Shown: one piece after another, positions 24,153-36,900 of the stretch
How the letters are laid out: the number at the start of each line of letters is the position of its first letter
How positions within the stretch are numbered: the stretch's first letter is position 1
NCBI RefSeq assembly: GCF_918797505.1
Contig: NC_092802.1
Coordinates: 11,613,480 to 11,677,479, forward strand
Direction: 5' to 3'
DNA length: 64,000 bases
From: Bemisia tabaci
Lineage: Eukaryota > Arthropoda > Insecta > Hemiptera > Aleyrodidae
Position numbers and translations under genes: made by a program
Notes under the pieces: model-generated
The model's database searches: none
Told to the model about the DNA's origin: nothing
The model's input: only the letters and a program-made list of their open reading frames with translations

Positions 24153-24411
24153 GAGGCACTGGATGCGAAAAGGGCACTTCTCGATTGCAGTGTTTCAGAA
24201 TCTCTGTTGCTAATTAAACCCTTGGAGAAGAATTTAATGGGTGATTTTGCCAGAATTCTCTTCATAAAAAATTGTAAAATCATGAGGAATATTCAGGAAA
24301 ATTCTCAGTGAAATGGATGCATTCACTTTTCTTAAAACGAATGAAATACTAGAGGAGACTCTGAAACACTGCAACCAAGAAGTGCCCTTTTCGCATCCAG
24401 TGCCTCAATTG
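24153..24411. repeat. Foldback element, family N (copy 1)
   Basis: The arm TTGAGGCACTGGATGCGAAA is repeated in inverse at the right end. A diverged copy lies at 26679-26943. Confidence 0.85.
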
Positions 24412-24639
24412 CCTACTTCATTTAGCTTGCTTATTTTTTAAAATTAAAAAATATTTTATTATTTGGTTTTATATCCTAACTATGAGGACAATTTTCATGT
24501 TTAAATTCCTATGATGAAGATACGTCAACTTCCCACCGAAAGTAAGAACAAAATGACAGGCAAAGTGCGTTCTGATTACGTTTCTGCGGAAGAGGCTTAG
24601 TATTTGTTGTATTTGTTATTTATGCATCAGGACCGTAAA

Positions 24640-25240
24640 TATTTACCGAGACCAAGGGATCCCGACCGAAACATCAACACAAAGGTGATAAAGTGGGGTC
24701 GGCCGCAAAGACCGCAACAGGAATCCACAGACACTCCGCGACTCGCACAACACTTAACACCGGCCGCGGGCCCGAAAAATAAATATTTATGAAAAAAAAA
24801 GGAAACCCCGAAAAAAATATCGCGACGGGTAAACACGGCTCGAAGGGGCCCGCGCGAAATCGCAAACCCGTAAACAACCCGAAAAAACTCCAAAACTGGG
24901 TAAATAAACTCGAAAGCGGCGTTATGACGGGAAATTGATAACGAAAATATTTAATTGAAATATCATTAATCGCGGAGGCTTCTCTAAACAAACTCCGTCG
25001 ATGAGCTCCGCGGGTTGTTTAGAGAGGCCCCGGCGCGCTGGGACCCTGGGGTGGCGGGGGGGGAGGGATTTTCGGGGGCGGGACCCGGGGCTCTGCCCGC
25101 GAGGCGCCCCCTCTTAACCAATCCGGGTAAGAGGTTATTCTTGGATGGTCCGTCAAAATGGCCGGCGCTCCCCCCCCCCCCCATTTCCACCCTCCGGTTC
25201 CGCATCGGGATAAATAAATTCCATCGGCGCTAGGCCCACC
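24640..25240. other. GC- and CpG-rich island without a clear gene
   Basis: Composition changes sharply from the AT-rich surroundings, with many CG dinucleotides, G and C homopolymers, and GGCCGCGGGCCC-type motifs. The 60-105 codon ORFs in several frames look like results of the composition. It could be a promoter-type CpG island or an old insertion. I see no splice-supported exon. Confidence 0.45.
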
Positions 25241-25269
25241 GTTGCCGTCACGAACAAAATCTCTCGAAC

Positions 25270-25564
25270 TACATTTTGCAAATTGGAACTATAAATTCTA
25301 GCCCGCACTGGAAAAGAAACACATTGGATCTAGAGTCCAGACTCTTAAAAACATCGACAAGAAAAAGTACTCTTGATTCAATCAGAATCTAGCTTAAATC
25401 AAGAAGCGCTTAATTTAAGCGGAATTCGTTTAGATTCAAACAAAAATCCGATTGAATCAAGAGTATTTTTTCTTGTCGATGTTTTCAAGAGTCTGGACTC
25501 TAGATCCAATGTGTTTTTCTTTCCAGTGTACATTTTGCTAATTGGAACTATAAATTCTAGCCCG
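25270..25564. repeat. Foldback element, family A (copy 5), flanked by 36-bp direct repeats
   Basis: The foldback is 25306-25528. The sequences 25270-25305 and 25529-25564 (TACATTTTGC...TCTAGCCCG) are 36-bp direct repeats with one mismatch, touching the element at both ends. Confidence 0.9.
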
Positions 25565-25822
25565 GTTTGAAAACGACGTATGTGCCATTAGTTTCCCTAT
25601 GCTTACAAGTGTTTTTCCAGAGCCAGAGTTTTAGCCAGAATTTATAGTTCCAAATTGCAAAATGCAATCCAATTGCAGTACTGATTTGGACTGCATTTTG
25701 CAATTTGGAACTATAAATTCTGGCTCTTGTGGAATAACACTTATATGCACAGGGAAACTAATGGCGCATACGTTGTTTTTAAACCGGGCTAGAATCTATA
25801 GGTCCAAATTGCAAAATGTAGT
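25529..25822. repeat. Foldback element with ATTTTGCAATTTGGAACTAT arms
   Basis: The sequence from CATTTTGCTAATTGGAACT to CCGGTTTGAAAACGACGTATG recurs in inverse at the right (ACGTTGTTTTTAAACCGGG...TTGCAAAATGTAG), making an element of about 290 bp. The family A copy 5 sits at its left edge. Confidence 0.75.
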
Positions 25823-25926
25823 CCATTTGATTGTTGATTAAAAATCGACGACTCCTAGTTACTTTTAAATGAAGTAAATGAGTGCGGCAAGGGTCCCAGG
25901 GTCCGTTCATTTCGTAACGCTCTAAA

Positions 25927-26101
25927 TAGCAGTGGCGTGGCGTGCTTTGCGATTTATCGATTGTTATGTCACTTAAACCTGTGGAAAAGGATCGATAATA
26001 ATCAAGGTGTTCGCAGCGAGCACCTTAATAATCGATTCTTTACCATAGGTTTAAATGGCAGAAGAATCGATGTATCGCAAAGCACGCCACGCCACTGCTA
26101 A
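25927..26101. repeat. Foldback element, family O (copy 1)
   Basis: Terminal arms AGCAGTGGCGTGGCGTGCTT and the inverse AAGCACGCCACGCCACTGCT enclose about 135 bp containing ATCGATT motifs. A second, diverged copy is at about 37889-38067. Confidence 0.85.
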
Positions 26102-26137
26102 ATGGGGAGTAGGATCGAAAAGAGCGGGACGTCATAT

Positions 26138-26390
26138 TTGAGGGGCTTGGATGAAAGGGCACATAAGTCAGTTTTTGCTATTTTAAGAAAAACGTGCTTA
26201 AAGTTTCAAAATTACACGGACCTTATGGCGGAAAAGAGGTTTAAACTCACTTTTTGACACTTCAAAGTTGGATTTTAGCCGTAAAGTTTTCACAGACTAT
26301 ACTTTCAAGCTAGTTTTAGTCGTGTTCATGAATATCACAATGTTTTCAAAACTGCACTTATGCGCTTTGTCCTCCAAGCCCCTTATTGCG
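26138..26390. repeat. Inverted-repeat element, family M
   Basis: It begins GAGGGGCTTGGATGAAAGGG and ends with CTTTGTCCTCCAAGCCCC. A partial relative lies at about 46990-47215. Confidence 0.65.
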
Positions 26391-26678
26391 TTTTTACCTG
26401 TAAAAATATAGGGACCTACGTTTCCAAAGAGTTTCAAAAACTCGCAAAATTGACAATTTTTAACATAGGAAAAAAAACTTCGAACTCGCAAACTTTAAAT
26501 TTTAAGCCGTCGACCCACGCAGTTTTTCACTGGAAATATATTCACTGAAGTCTTCTTTTCTTGCTTTTGGAAACTTTTCTCGTGAAAAAAAGAAGTTTGA
26601 TTTTGTGATGTTTCCAATTTTTAATGAGATTTCAGTGCACGTGACGAAACCAACTGCATTTGTTTTTTCCCCTGAAAT

Positions 26679-26943
26679 GAGGCGTTTGGTGCAGAAAAGG
26701 CATTTCTTGCTTGCGGTGTCTCAAAATCTTCACTGCTAAATCATATTTTAGAGAGGCAACAATTCAGTGAATTTTCTAAAAAGTTTCATATTTAGCCCAT
26801 TGTAAAATCATGAAGAAAATTTAGTAGAAGTTGCAACGAATTCCATTCATTTGCTTTAATTATGTAATGGAAGAAACGTTACCTACCAGAGATTCTGAGA
26901 CATCGCAACCACGAAATGTCTATTCTGCACCCGGCACCTCAAA
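26679..26943. repeat. Foldback element, family N (copy 2)
   Basis: Arms starting TGAGGCGTTTGGTGCAGAAA pair with TTCTGCACCCGGCACCTCA. It is related to 24153-24411. Confidence 0.75.
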
Positions 26944-27077
26944 TTTGGTAAATTGACTTTCCTATCTATCCAAATTTTTTCCCCTGCTTTCTATTAGCAC
27001 GATGGTAAATCTCCAAAGTAATTTTTTCATTTAAGAAAACTGTAAATGAGATCAATTAATTACAATGTAGAGACAAC

Positions 27078-27968
27078 CAGGGCCGGATTTACCAACTTGC
27101 CGCCCATAGGCCGCTAGTATTTTGCCGCCCCCTTCTCATTCGTTTTGAAACGTCAATGAAAACCATCAAATGGACGTGCCAGCGGGGGAGCTGTGCATAA
27201 GACGCGTTTACTGGTGTTGAACAAATTTTTTTGGGAAAGCCCTGTCAACACTACTAGCAAAAGTTCACGGAACTTTGCGCGAAAGTTAAGTTTCGTAAAC
27301 CTATCTGTGTGTGGACAAGGCCTTCCATTCAAAAGAAATGAACGAAAAAATTATGATAGAACAAACATAAATGTGGATTAATGATTTTAACTTCCGCCGC
27401 CGCGCCTCGCAGACCGCACTGTGTTTGACGCAATGCGTGAAGTATTCACGCAGTCTTGTAGGCGCTATGCAGCTCACGCTGATCGCACTGTATTTGCCGC
27501 AATGCGTGAGGTATTCATGCATTCTTGTAGGCGCTATCCGTTTCACGCTGCTGTCCGCAATGACCGCACTGTGTTTGATGCAATGCGTGAAGTATTCGTG
27601 CAGTCTTGTAGGCGCTGATATGTGTTACATGCTGATCGCCGCGCCGATGGCTTCTCCTTTTCATCTCAAGTCCTCGTCATCATTGCTCTCTGCGCCTCGC
27701 CGTTCCAGGCCAAATTGCGTGTTTGATTTCTCTCTTAACTCGACTGAGAAAGGTGCTTTCTCTTGTATCACTGAAAGACGACAAAATTAGAACTTACTAT
27801 ACCCTCAGGAAATGAGAGATTTTGTCGCCTTTTTCGTTTGTAATTTTTTTTTTTTAAATCCGAATTTTTTTTATACCTACATTTAAAAAAACTGCAAAAT
27901 TTGCCGCCCCCTATGGATTTGCCGCCATGGACCGCGGCCCATGTGGCCACCCCCTTAATCCGGCCCTG
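27078..27968. mobile_element. hAT-like non-autonomous transposon (copy 3) with 8-bp duplication
   Basis: This is the most complete copy. It runs from CAGGGCCGGATTTAC to AATCCGGCCCTG, 891 bp, flanked by the perfect 8-bp duplication GAGACAAC (27070-27077 and 27969-27976). The interior holds three tandem units with GCAATGCGTGAAGTATTC and no transposase frame. ORFs of 65-139 codons within it recur in copy 1 and come from the repeat. Confidence 0.93.
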
Positions 27969-30900
27969 GAGACAACTAGTATATTTGTTGCATGTTGGCT
28001 AAATTTATCTTTACCGGTCATAAGAAACAAACCGGATCCAGGAGTCAAGGCCCTAACTCTATGCCCCAAATTTCATGATTAAGTTAATTTTCTGTGGTAT
28101 GCAGTGATATTGTTTCCTTTTGGACCACCACTCTTGCAATACGACACATATTAAATGCACATCAAAGAAAAAAAGGGAGGAAAATCGACAAAACCAAAAG
28201 TTTCAGGACCAAGAACAAATGGATTGCATTTTGCAAAAAAGGAACCACTAGCATTGCAATGATGCTAAGATTGTGCAACTTCATCCTTTGCAATAAAATT
28301 GCGGAAATTGTGAAAAACTATGAGACGTAGATGGTAATTTTTATCTTAAATTTACAGTTTTTAGCGAGTAAAATAGAAACTATTAAGGGATAATCGGGTT
28401 TTTCCTCCAAGACAGAAGAAGTTGCAGTCTTAGCAACATTGCAATGCTAGTGGTTCCTTTTTGCAAAATGCAATCCAAATAATTCGAGGGAAACAGAATG
28501 TCCTAAAAAAGCAGCATCAACTTTTAAGCAGAAGAAATAACTAGATCTATCCTCCACTTTTGGTAAAAATATACTACGTCGCAAATTTTGACATTCGTAT
28601 CTTTTTCAGAACACATCTTCAATATATTGCACAGTGCCCAACATGGCCATTCATGAAGAAGTTGTGCGAGATTTATAACGAGAAGGATTCCACTTGGCAA
28701 CCAAGAATGTAGATCCCTCCCGAACCATTGCTTCCTCAATCCCAGCTTTCGTCTGTTTCAGTTATCGGAATTCGTTAGCCGTCTCTTCATGTTCATAAAC
28801 AAAGATCGCACCCGTTCAATTCGAGATACGTTTTATTTGGAGGACACCGCTCAAAGTTACCGTCTGCTGTGAACTTTCAAATATTTTAAACGAGGCATCG
28901 TTCTCATGCATTGGGTTTGGTTTGATGAAATCTGGACACATTGTCAAACGAACCTGCTAAGTATTGTACGTAAAAATAAAAATTAATTTTCTCTGAGGTC
29001 TCTCACTGAAAAAAAATTCTCGGCGTTTTTACCAAGGTCCGTTGGTACTTTTACCGTCGCACTTTTTTTACCAATTATTGGTAATTTTACCAAGACAGAC
29101 TGGTAATCTTACCTAAAAACCGGTATTTTTACTGTTTTTCTCAGGTAAGAATACCACTTTTATTGGTAATCAATTCCCGGTAACTTTGCCATTTTATCTC
29201 GGTGATTCTACCACAGTCGATAAAAAATATTGGCGTTTTTACCGGGGTCCAGTAAAATTACCGAGAAAGTCGATAATTTTACCGAGATTTTACCAATTAC
29301 CAATTCCATGAATGGTAATTTTACCAAGAAAAAACTGGGATCAAATAGAACCCTGAATTCTTGGTAATTTTACCATTTTCTTAGTAAACACACAGAGATT
29401 TTTTTTCAGTCCTCCTGCGAAGCTATTTTGCTTAATAAACAAATACTATAAATGTGTATGACAAGTCGGGGATATATTATTAGAAATATACTGGATTTAT
29501 TTGGTTGCAAAGCATCAAAGGAGCTTAAATCTTAGTGAAGGTCCCTATAGTCTGCATTATGAAAAGCGCATTTTATTCCGTTGTGGCCGATTTGTCGCCC
29601 CCCTGACATAAGGGCGTAACTACACTTTGCGATGAACCCTGTCGTTCGTATAAGCCAATGCTTTCCCGGGCGCATCTAAAATTTTAGTTACGTCCTTTTA
29701 TCAGCCAAGCGACGAATTTGAGAATTCGCAGGCGTCTGCAATTTGATGAATTTTGTGTTAAAGTGGAAACTACTGAGTAAACTGATCCCGAGGATACCTT
29801 GTTCATAAATTGAACAATTATTGGAGGAGACATGACAAAACTGTCTGCTGCTGAAATACATGCGTTTAAACGGGAAATTCAGCCAGATGACGTCACTTGA
29901 TGGTGCATTTTCTCACATGTAAATCTATTTTTTTACTATTTCCCATGTCAGAAAAAATTGTAAAAAATATTGCGAAATCGGATCTTGAAGCCCTTGCATG
30001 GAGCAATTAAAAATTTGCGTGCACGTCTAAAAACCTGTCTCCGTCTTGCTTTTCACCGTTGTCCAAAAATAGGAGCAGAGGCTGCCGTGCTAAGGAAGAA
30101 CGTCGTATGAACATTTGAGAGTTGCCAAATCTCCCCGAATAAAACACGTATTTTTGACAACATCCATGCATATTTTTCCCGAAATTTTCAGATATTTTAG
30201 ATTAAATTGCGAACAAAATGGTCTGAAAAATTGGAAGAAAAATATTTAGAATTTTCCTAGGAAATTCGTTTTTTATTGAAGTAAATATGGCAACGCCTGA
30301 ATGCTCATATGGCGTTCCCTAGCACAGTCGGAGAGGCTCCATCAAGGAGAAAAATGGTGTAACCAATCACGAAGTGGCACAGATTTCCTGTATTAAAAAG
30401 ATCGGGATGGCAACACCGCAACACCCTCCCCATGAAGGCAATTTAGCTGGAATTGTAATTTGTGTTGGGGGACAAATTCGTGGAGAAGAGCATTACTTCA
30501 TCTGCGCCGACCTGAAAATGTATAGTAAAAAAAGTAATTTCGCGTTGGTTTTCCGATTTTTCGTGCGTTTGAGAATATCAGTCTGAATCCATTCGCTCGA
30601 AGTGCACTCTCGTTGCAGTCAAGATAAAGTAATTTCACGGAATTTTACCCCAGGATGTGGCTTTATGTGATTGTGAGTGTCCAGAAATAGGCGGTTTTAG
30701 TCTACTTATATATTAGAAAATGACTTGTGAACCAATAGCTATTTTATTATTTTATTTATTTCGAAGACGATTGAACGTGTGGTGCTTATTCAGTCAGAGA
30801 CCGATTCCTATCGTGCATTCCTGTGTTTTATTTTGAGATTGCACATCCGATTTTTCCCATCCGTTTACCATTCGACATGAGCCTACGAAACAAGTGTATT

Positions 30901-33900
30901 CATTTAATCTTCCTCATGACAAACTCAGTTCTTCAAACCGTGCAAGCTGGGGTACTGTGTGTACAAGGTAATTACAGCCTACGATTGACCAATCATGATG
31001 GGACTGCCAGGGCCGGATTTACCTACTTGCCGCCCATGGGCCGCCCGTATTTTTCCGCCCCCTTCTCGTTTGTTTTGAAACATCAGTAGATCGTATTCGA
31101 CAGTGGTTCGATGTATCGTTTGGTTCAAAACAATAGAACATAACCTCAAACAAAAATTTTAGGATTTAATTTGGAAAAGCTGAAAATGAGAAAATTCCTA
31201 ACAATTTCATCCTTTTCATTCCCAGAGAGTAAAAATTCAATCACATAAGACCCGTTACCTCAGATTTCTAAATTGACTTTTGAGGCTGTGGTTACAAATT
31301 GAACCAATCGATATCAATATAATCTCACCCGTGTGATCCGTCGATTACGATTTATAAAAACCATCAAGTGAACGTGCCGGTGGGGGAGGAATGTATGAGA
31401 CGCGTTTATTTGTGTTGGGTACATTTTTTGTGAAAGCCCTGCCAATACCAACAAAAGTTCAGTTCCGTAAACCCATCCCTGTTTGGACAAGACCTTCCAT
31501 TTATAAAAAATGAACGAAAAAATTATGAAAGAACAAACATAAATGTGGTTAAAAATTGTAACTTCCACCGCCGCGCCGCGCCGACTGCACTGCGTTGGCG
31601 CAATGCGTGAAGTATTCATGCAGTCTTGTAGGCGCTATGCGTTTCACGCCGACCGCTGCTGACCACACTGTTCGGCGCAATGCGTGAAGTATTCATGCAG
31701 TCTTGTAGGCGCTATGCGTTTCATGCTGACCGCCACGCCGCTCCGTTCCAGGTCAAATTGCGTGTTTGGTTTCTCTCTTAACTCGACTAATTGAAAGTGT
31801 TGTCTCTTGTATCACCGAGAGACGGCAAAATTAGAAATTACTATCCTTTTACTCTGAGGAAATGAGAGATTTTGTCGTCTTTTCTCGTTTGTAATTTATT
31901 TTCTGCATCCGATTTTTTTTCTCTTTTTTTGACACCTTTATTCAAAAAGATTGGAAAATTTGCCGCCCCCTACATTTTGCCGCCATGGGCCGCGGCCCAT
32001 GTGGCCACCCCCTTAATCCAGCCCTGCGCGTTAAGCAGAAAGGAACCATAGAGCACATAAATCTTAATGCAGCACTAATGATTAGTTCTGTCCCTCATAC
32101 CCCTTTCAGTGGAACATCAGATGAATTACGTCATTTTATATGAAGCCTAACTCTCGAGCCATTTCAGAAGAAAAGGCAATAGTTAGGACCATGTCGAAAA
32201 AAAAGCCCGAAAATTGGTCAAAGGATGAAAAATCTCTAGGTCTGAATGTAACCATATAATATGATACAAGGACAGTGGTGATTTTGCACGTTGGCAAGAC
32301 TGTTTTCAGCCATTTAAATCCATGAAAAATATCGATTTTAGACGAGGCAAGCTGCCTCACGAGGAATCGATTGTTTTACATTTAAATGGAGGAGAAACAG
32401 TGTTGTCAACTTGCAAAATCGCCTATTTTTGAGGACGAAATGCGCAAACCCCCACTTCCCCACTATTTATCGAAATCTTTCGATTTATCGAAAAACTATT
32501 TGATATCAGCGATATCATGTGCTCATTTTGACAGCGAGTCTCTTTTTGGAAAAACAAAACAGACACACGTGCGAGCGTAGTTCATACGTCAAAACTCTAA
32601 CACGCATAGCATGTAAAACGCGTTTTGCATTAGCGCAGCTATACATTGATGCTTGACGTCTGAGGGGAAAAAAACTCTCTGACTCCATAAAACGATCTAC
32701 CTTTGATCGGCCTTTTAAAACTGTACTGTAAGGTACGCGATTGCATTTCTAGTTTTATCTAAAATAAATCTGTCTTGTATCATAAAAAGCTTTCAGTGGG
32801 GGCCGCAATACCTGTCGCGCTAAAATGAAACCGCGAGGTCTATCGTAAATTGGGAGAAGCTTTTCCGGTTCTCAAAATTCATTGTGCTAATATGGCGAAT
32901 CATTGATTTATGTATTAAGTTAATTAGTTCGAATGGAGTGTTTGCACGCAAATTTTTAGTGTTTCATCTGAAAGTGCCGTAAGAGCTGATTTCGCAGTAT
33001 ATTTTTTATAATTTTCTTCCGACATGGGACACAGTATAAAAATATATTTAAAAGTTAGGAAATGCACCATCTAGTGACATCATCTGACGGCATTCTCATT
33101 TGAACACATGTATATTAGCAGATTGGATCATTTTGTCGTACCTCCTCTAATGATTGTTCAATTTATGAACAAAGAATATCCTCATGGTCAGTTCACTTAG
33201 TAAAATTTCTACTCGAACGCGAAATTAACAAAATTGCAGACGCCTTCAAATTCTCCATCGTGATGGAGAGAATATGGTGTCTTTCTCCTTGCATATAAAA
33301 CAAAGTCAGGAATCAAGATGGTGGACTTATCCCTCACTTTGAAAGCGCATAAATGTACATGTAATATATAAAATAAGTCAATATTCTCAGTTAAGCCTTT
33401 TTCACTTTTATGCATCTCGGAGTTCATAAAATCATATACTGGCTTTGTTTTGAAAACACCTCTGGAAATAAGACAAAGGTAATCAACACAATATGCAAAT
33501 AAAGCAAGGGAATGGACGAGCGTTGATGACGGCGCACAGATACAACTATTCGTACTCGATGGATGTCCGTGTTGCATCTGCAAAATTGAAGGCGCGATGG
33601 CGCGAGGCGTGAATTTGCAATGCTCGCTTTATGCTACTGGTGAGGTGCCTGTCGTTCAAATTCGGGCGAAAAGTTGAACAAACGAGACTCTATCACGTCT
33701 TTAGTTGCGATATTCGGCTTTCTTATCACGTAGCCCATAAAGCATCACTACAAATGGATTGAATTTTGCAAAAAGGAACCAAGAGCATTCCAATGTTGCT
33801 AAGACTGGGCAACCTTTTTTCCTTGCAAAAACAAACTGATCATCTAAGCAAGCTTTATCTTTACTCTCGATAAACTATGAATTCAAGACAAAAATCACCT

Positions 33901-36900
33901 TTATAAATTGAAATTCTTCCATGATTTCAGTAATTTGATGCAAAGAATGTAAGTTGCACAATCCTAGCAACACCGGAATGCTCTTGGTTCCTTTTCGCAA
34001 AATGCAATCCAAATATGACTAACTGAATTAAACAGCAGACACAACTAGACACCTGCCAATTCTCCATTCTTAGACTTTAAAAATATTACGCATGGAGAGA
34101 ATGCACAGCTAAGATTTTAGAAGGTTTGAACATGACTTGGGAGATTGGTTCTTACACTTTTATTGAGCATAATCGTTTGAGTTTCTCTTGTAATTTGAAA
34201 TTACATGAAAAATGTCATCGTATTAGCACTTGGCGTTCATTTTTGCCGCGCCTAGGAATACAATTATGATAAGGATAGTTTAAAATCGGTACTCATCCCT
34301 GAAGAAGAGATGGTGAGACGGGACATGACAAGATAAATGTTACCTCTTGTAATAGCTAACTATTCGTGCACTCCAATAGGTTTGTTGCCTATGCACAAAA
34401 ATTGAAGGCGAACCTAAAATGAACGATGTCCTCCGATTAATTGGCTCTTAGTTTTATGGTCTTGCTGAAGTACACATAGAATGAATAGTAGTTTTTGCCA
34501 AAAGATAACTATTCGCACTTCCTGGTGGTAGATTAATGGCCCTAAATCGAAAGCGAACTTTAAGTACTTAAAGTGAATGATGTCCATCGACGAAAGGAAA
34601 GGATTCCCTGTTTTCCATTAGACGCGTTGACTGGGTACTTTTTTTGCGGTTGAAATCTCGCTGAAAATTTACGATGTTTCCATTTTTTCATACTGGGACA
34701 TTTGAATGGGAACTTGGTGTTCTCTTTCAAAACTATCCTCATATTCAATACCGTTATTTAAACTCATACCACTAGTTCAGTCTTGTCACAGGCACAAAAA
34801 AAAAAAAAAAAAAAAATTAGAAATACTGCACAGTACACAGAAGTTTTATACGTAGGTATATGATTATTGCAATAAGCTTACATGTCATACCTCGAGACAT
34901 GTATACACTACTTAACCTTTAAAGATTTTTAATTCAATCGGCCTAACTTTTCATGGCTAAATGGAACTCGTAATTGGACAAAATGAAATATGAACCGGAA
35001 AATCCACATTAATTGAGCCCCTCTAGCCTTGAACTTCATATCGCCGATAAAGGCACAATACTGTCGCTACCGTCAAACATAAATGCCCTTTTTTGAACCT
35101 ACTCCTAGATAAAGTTTAAAGCTTTATCGTACATCATGCCAAGATTCGGGTGATCGAATGATTGTGATTTTCTCATAAAAAATTCCCACATACTCGGTAT
35201 CGTACGTTCTTTCAAACACACACGAGAGAAAACGGTATTTGCACATGGAATAAATAATATTTTGGAATTTTATGGTTTCCAGACACTGAATCCAACTTAT
35301 CGGAATTTAAAGAGGAACTTGAAGAAGCTCATCCCGATTTCTTCAATTCTGGGTCTGATTTTGATCCGATTCCTTCTGGTAAGACTTGCCTCTCGCATAG
35401 TTATCCAATTGTAATCGCCCTCGTTGCATTTTTAAATTTTCTTACTTTTAAAAGCGCCAACCATCCTGATCATGATAATGGGGTCTTAGTCGGGAACTCA
35501 CCATTTAAAGGAGTTTGATTTCTTTATCCGTTGGTCCGATGGACCTTTGGTCAGAGAATTTTTAGAATTTCAAAATTTCAAAAATGAGAAGGAATTGAAG
35601 AGGACGATACATGAAGAGTTCTTGGGTTTGATGAGTTATTATTCCCAAAATATTGAAAACTCTCTAGCTCTTCGCCATAAATTCACAAAATTGTACAAAC
35701 CGTCAAAATTTAACTATCTGCATAGGCATTTGACAAACTGCCTTATTTCGCTACAAGCCTGCGACAGATATATCGATCCGTATCGATATTTTTAACAGTG
35801 GAAAGCAAACAGAATGTAAAAGCAGCCCGAAACGGAAACGACAATCGAAAACACAGTAAAATGCGGAAACAAGGCTAAAATACAAAATACAAAGGCAGGA
35901 CGTTTCGGTACCTTACGGTACCATTATCAACTGCTAAAATAGAATTAAAAATGAAAAAGAAATTAAAATAAAAACCAGCAAACGGCGTTACATGGTGAAA
36001 TTGGTATTGAAACTCCAATTTCACCATGTAACGCCGTTTGCTGGTTTTTATTTCAATTTCTTTTTTATTTTCAATTCTATTTTAGCAGTTGATAATGGTG
36101 CCGCGAGGTGCCGAAACGTCCTGCCTTTATATTCTGTATTTTAGCCTTGTTTCCGCATTTTCCTGTGTTTTCGATTGTCGGTATTTTTAACAGTGAACAA
36201 GTTATTATTCCTGTTCAACTCCAATTTGCCTTTTTTTCTTTTTAGAAGCGATTCCAGCCGACGATGACGTCTTGCCCGACGTCGAGTATGCAATCAAGAG
36301 TTGCTTCCAGGTGGCATGCAATTACTTCGGGATCTTGCACGTGGGTGGCGACAAAATGCAGATACCTTTAAAGGAAGTCGCATCCATTGACTTGAATACA
36401 GGAGCAGTCATATGCAGATTTTCATCCAGCGCCCTTAGATGTATAAAACACCACAGAGTTAACGTGACAATCTTCAAAGCTCTCTACGCTAGGAGGCCAC
36501 ATCTCGCGAGAAGTTACTTAAAACGGAAGAACTTGCCTTTGGAGGGCCCGATATTTGACTTAAGTCCTGCGGGAAGTTCCAGAAAAAGTTCCAGATCAGA
36601 TGAAAATACCACGCAGCGCAGTGAGTCTTCGGCCATGAGTGCCACGAATCGTTTCCTGAGCAAGTTATCAAAATCACCCTCGTTCATAAATTCAACGTGC
36701 AGTCAAATGGTGAGGAGGTTACACCAATCACCGACGTACAATAATCTGGCGAGAGGGTTGTCGAAATCGAATATTTCTAGTGCGTACAACGGCGTGGTGA
36801 GGAGCTTATCCAAAGCTAGTCCGGTTGCCCAAGTCTCGAAAATTTGGAAATCTGGCGGCTCGGCGATAAAGAGATGGAGATCGAGGGCGGAGATGCTCAA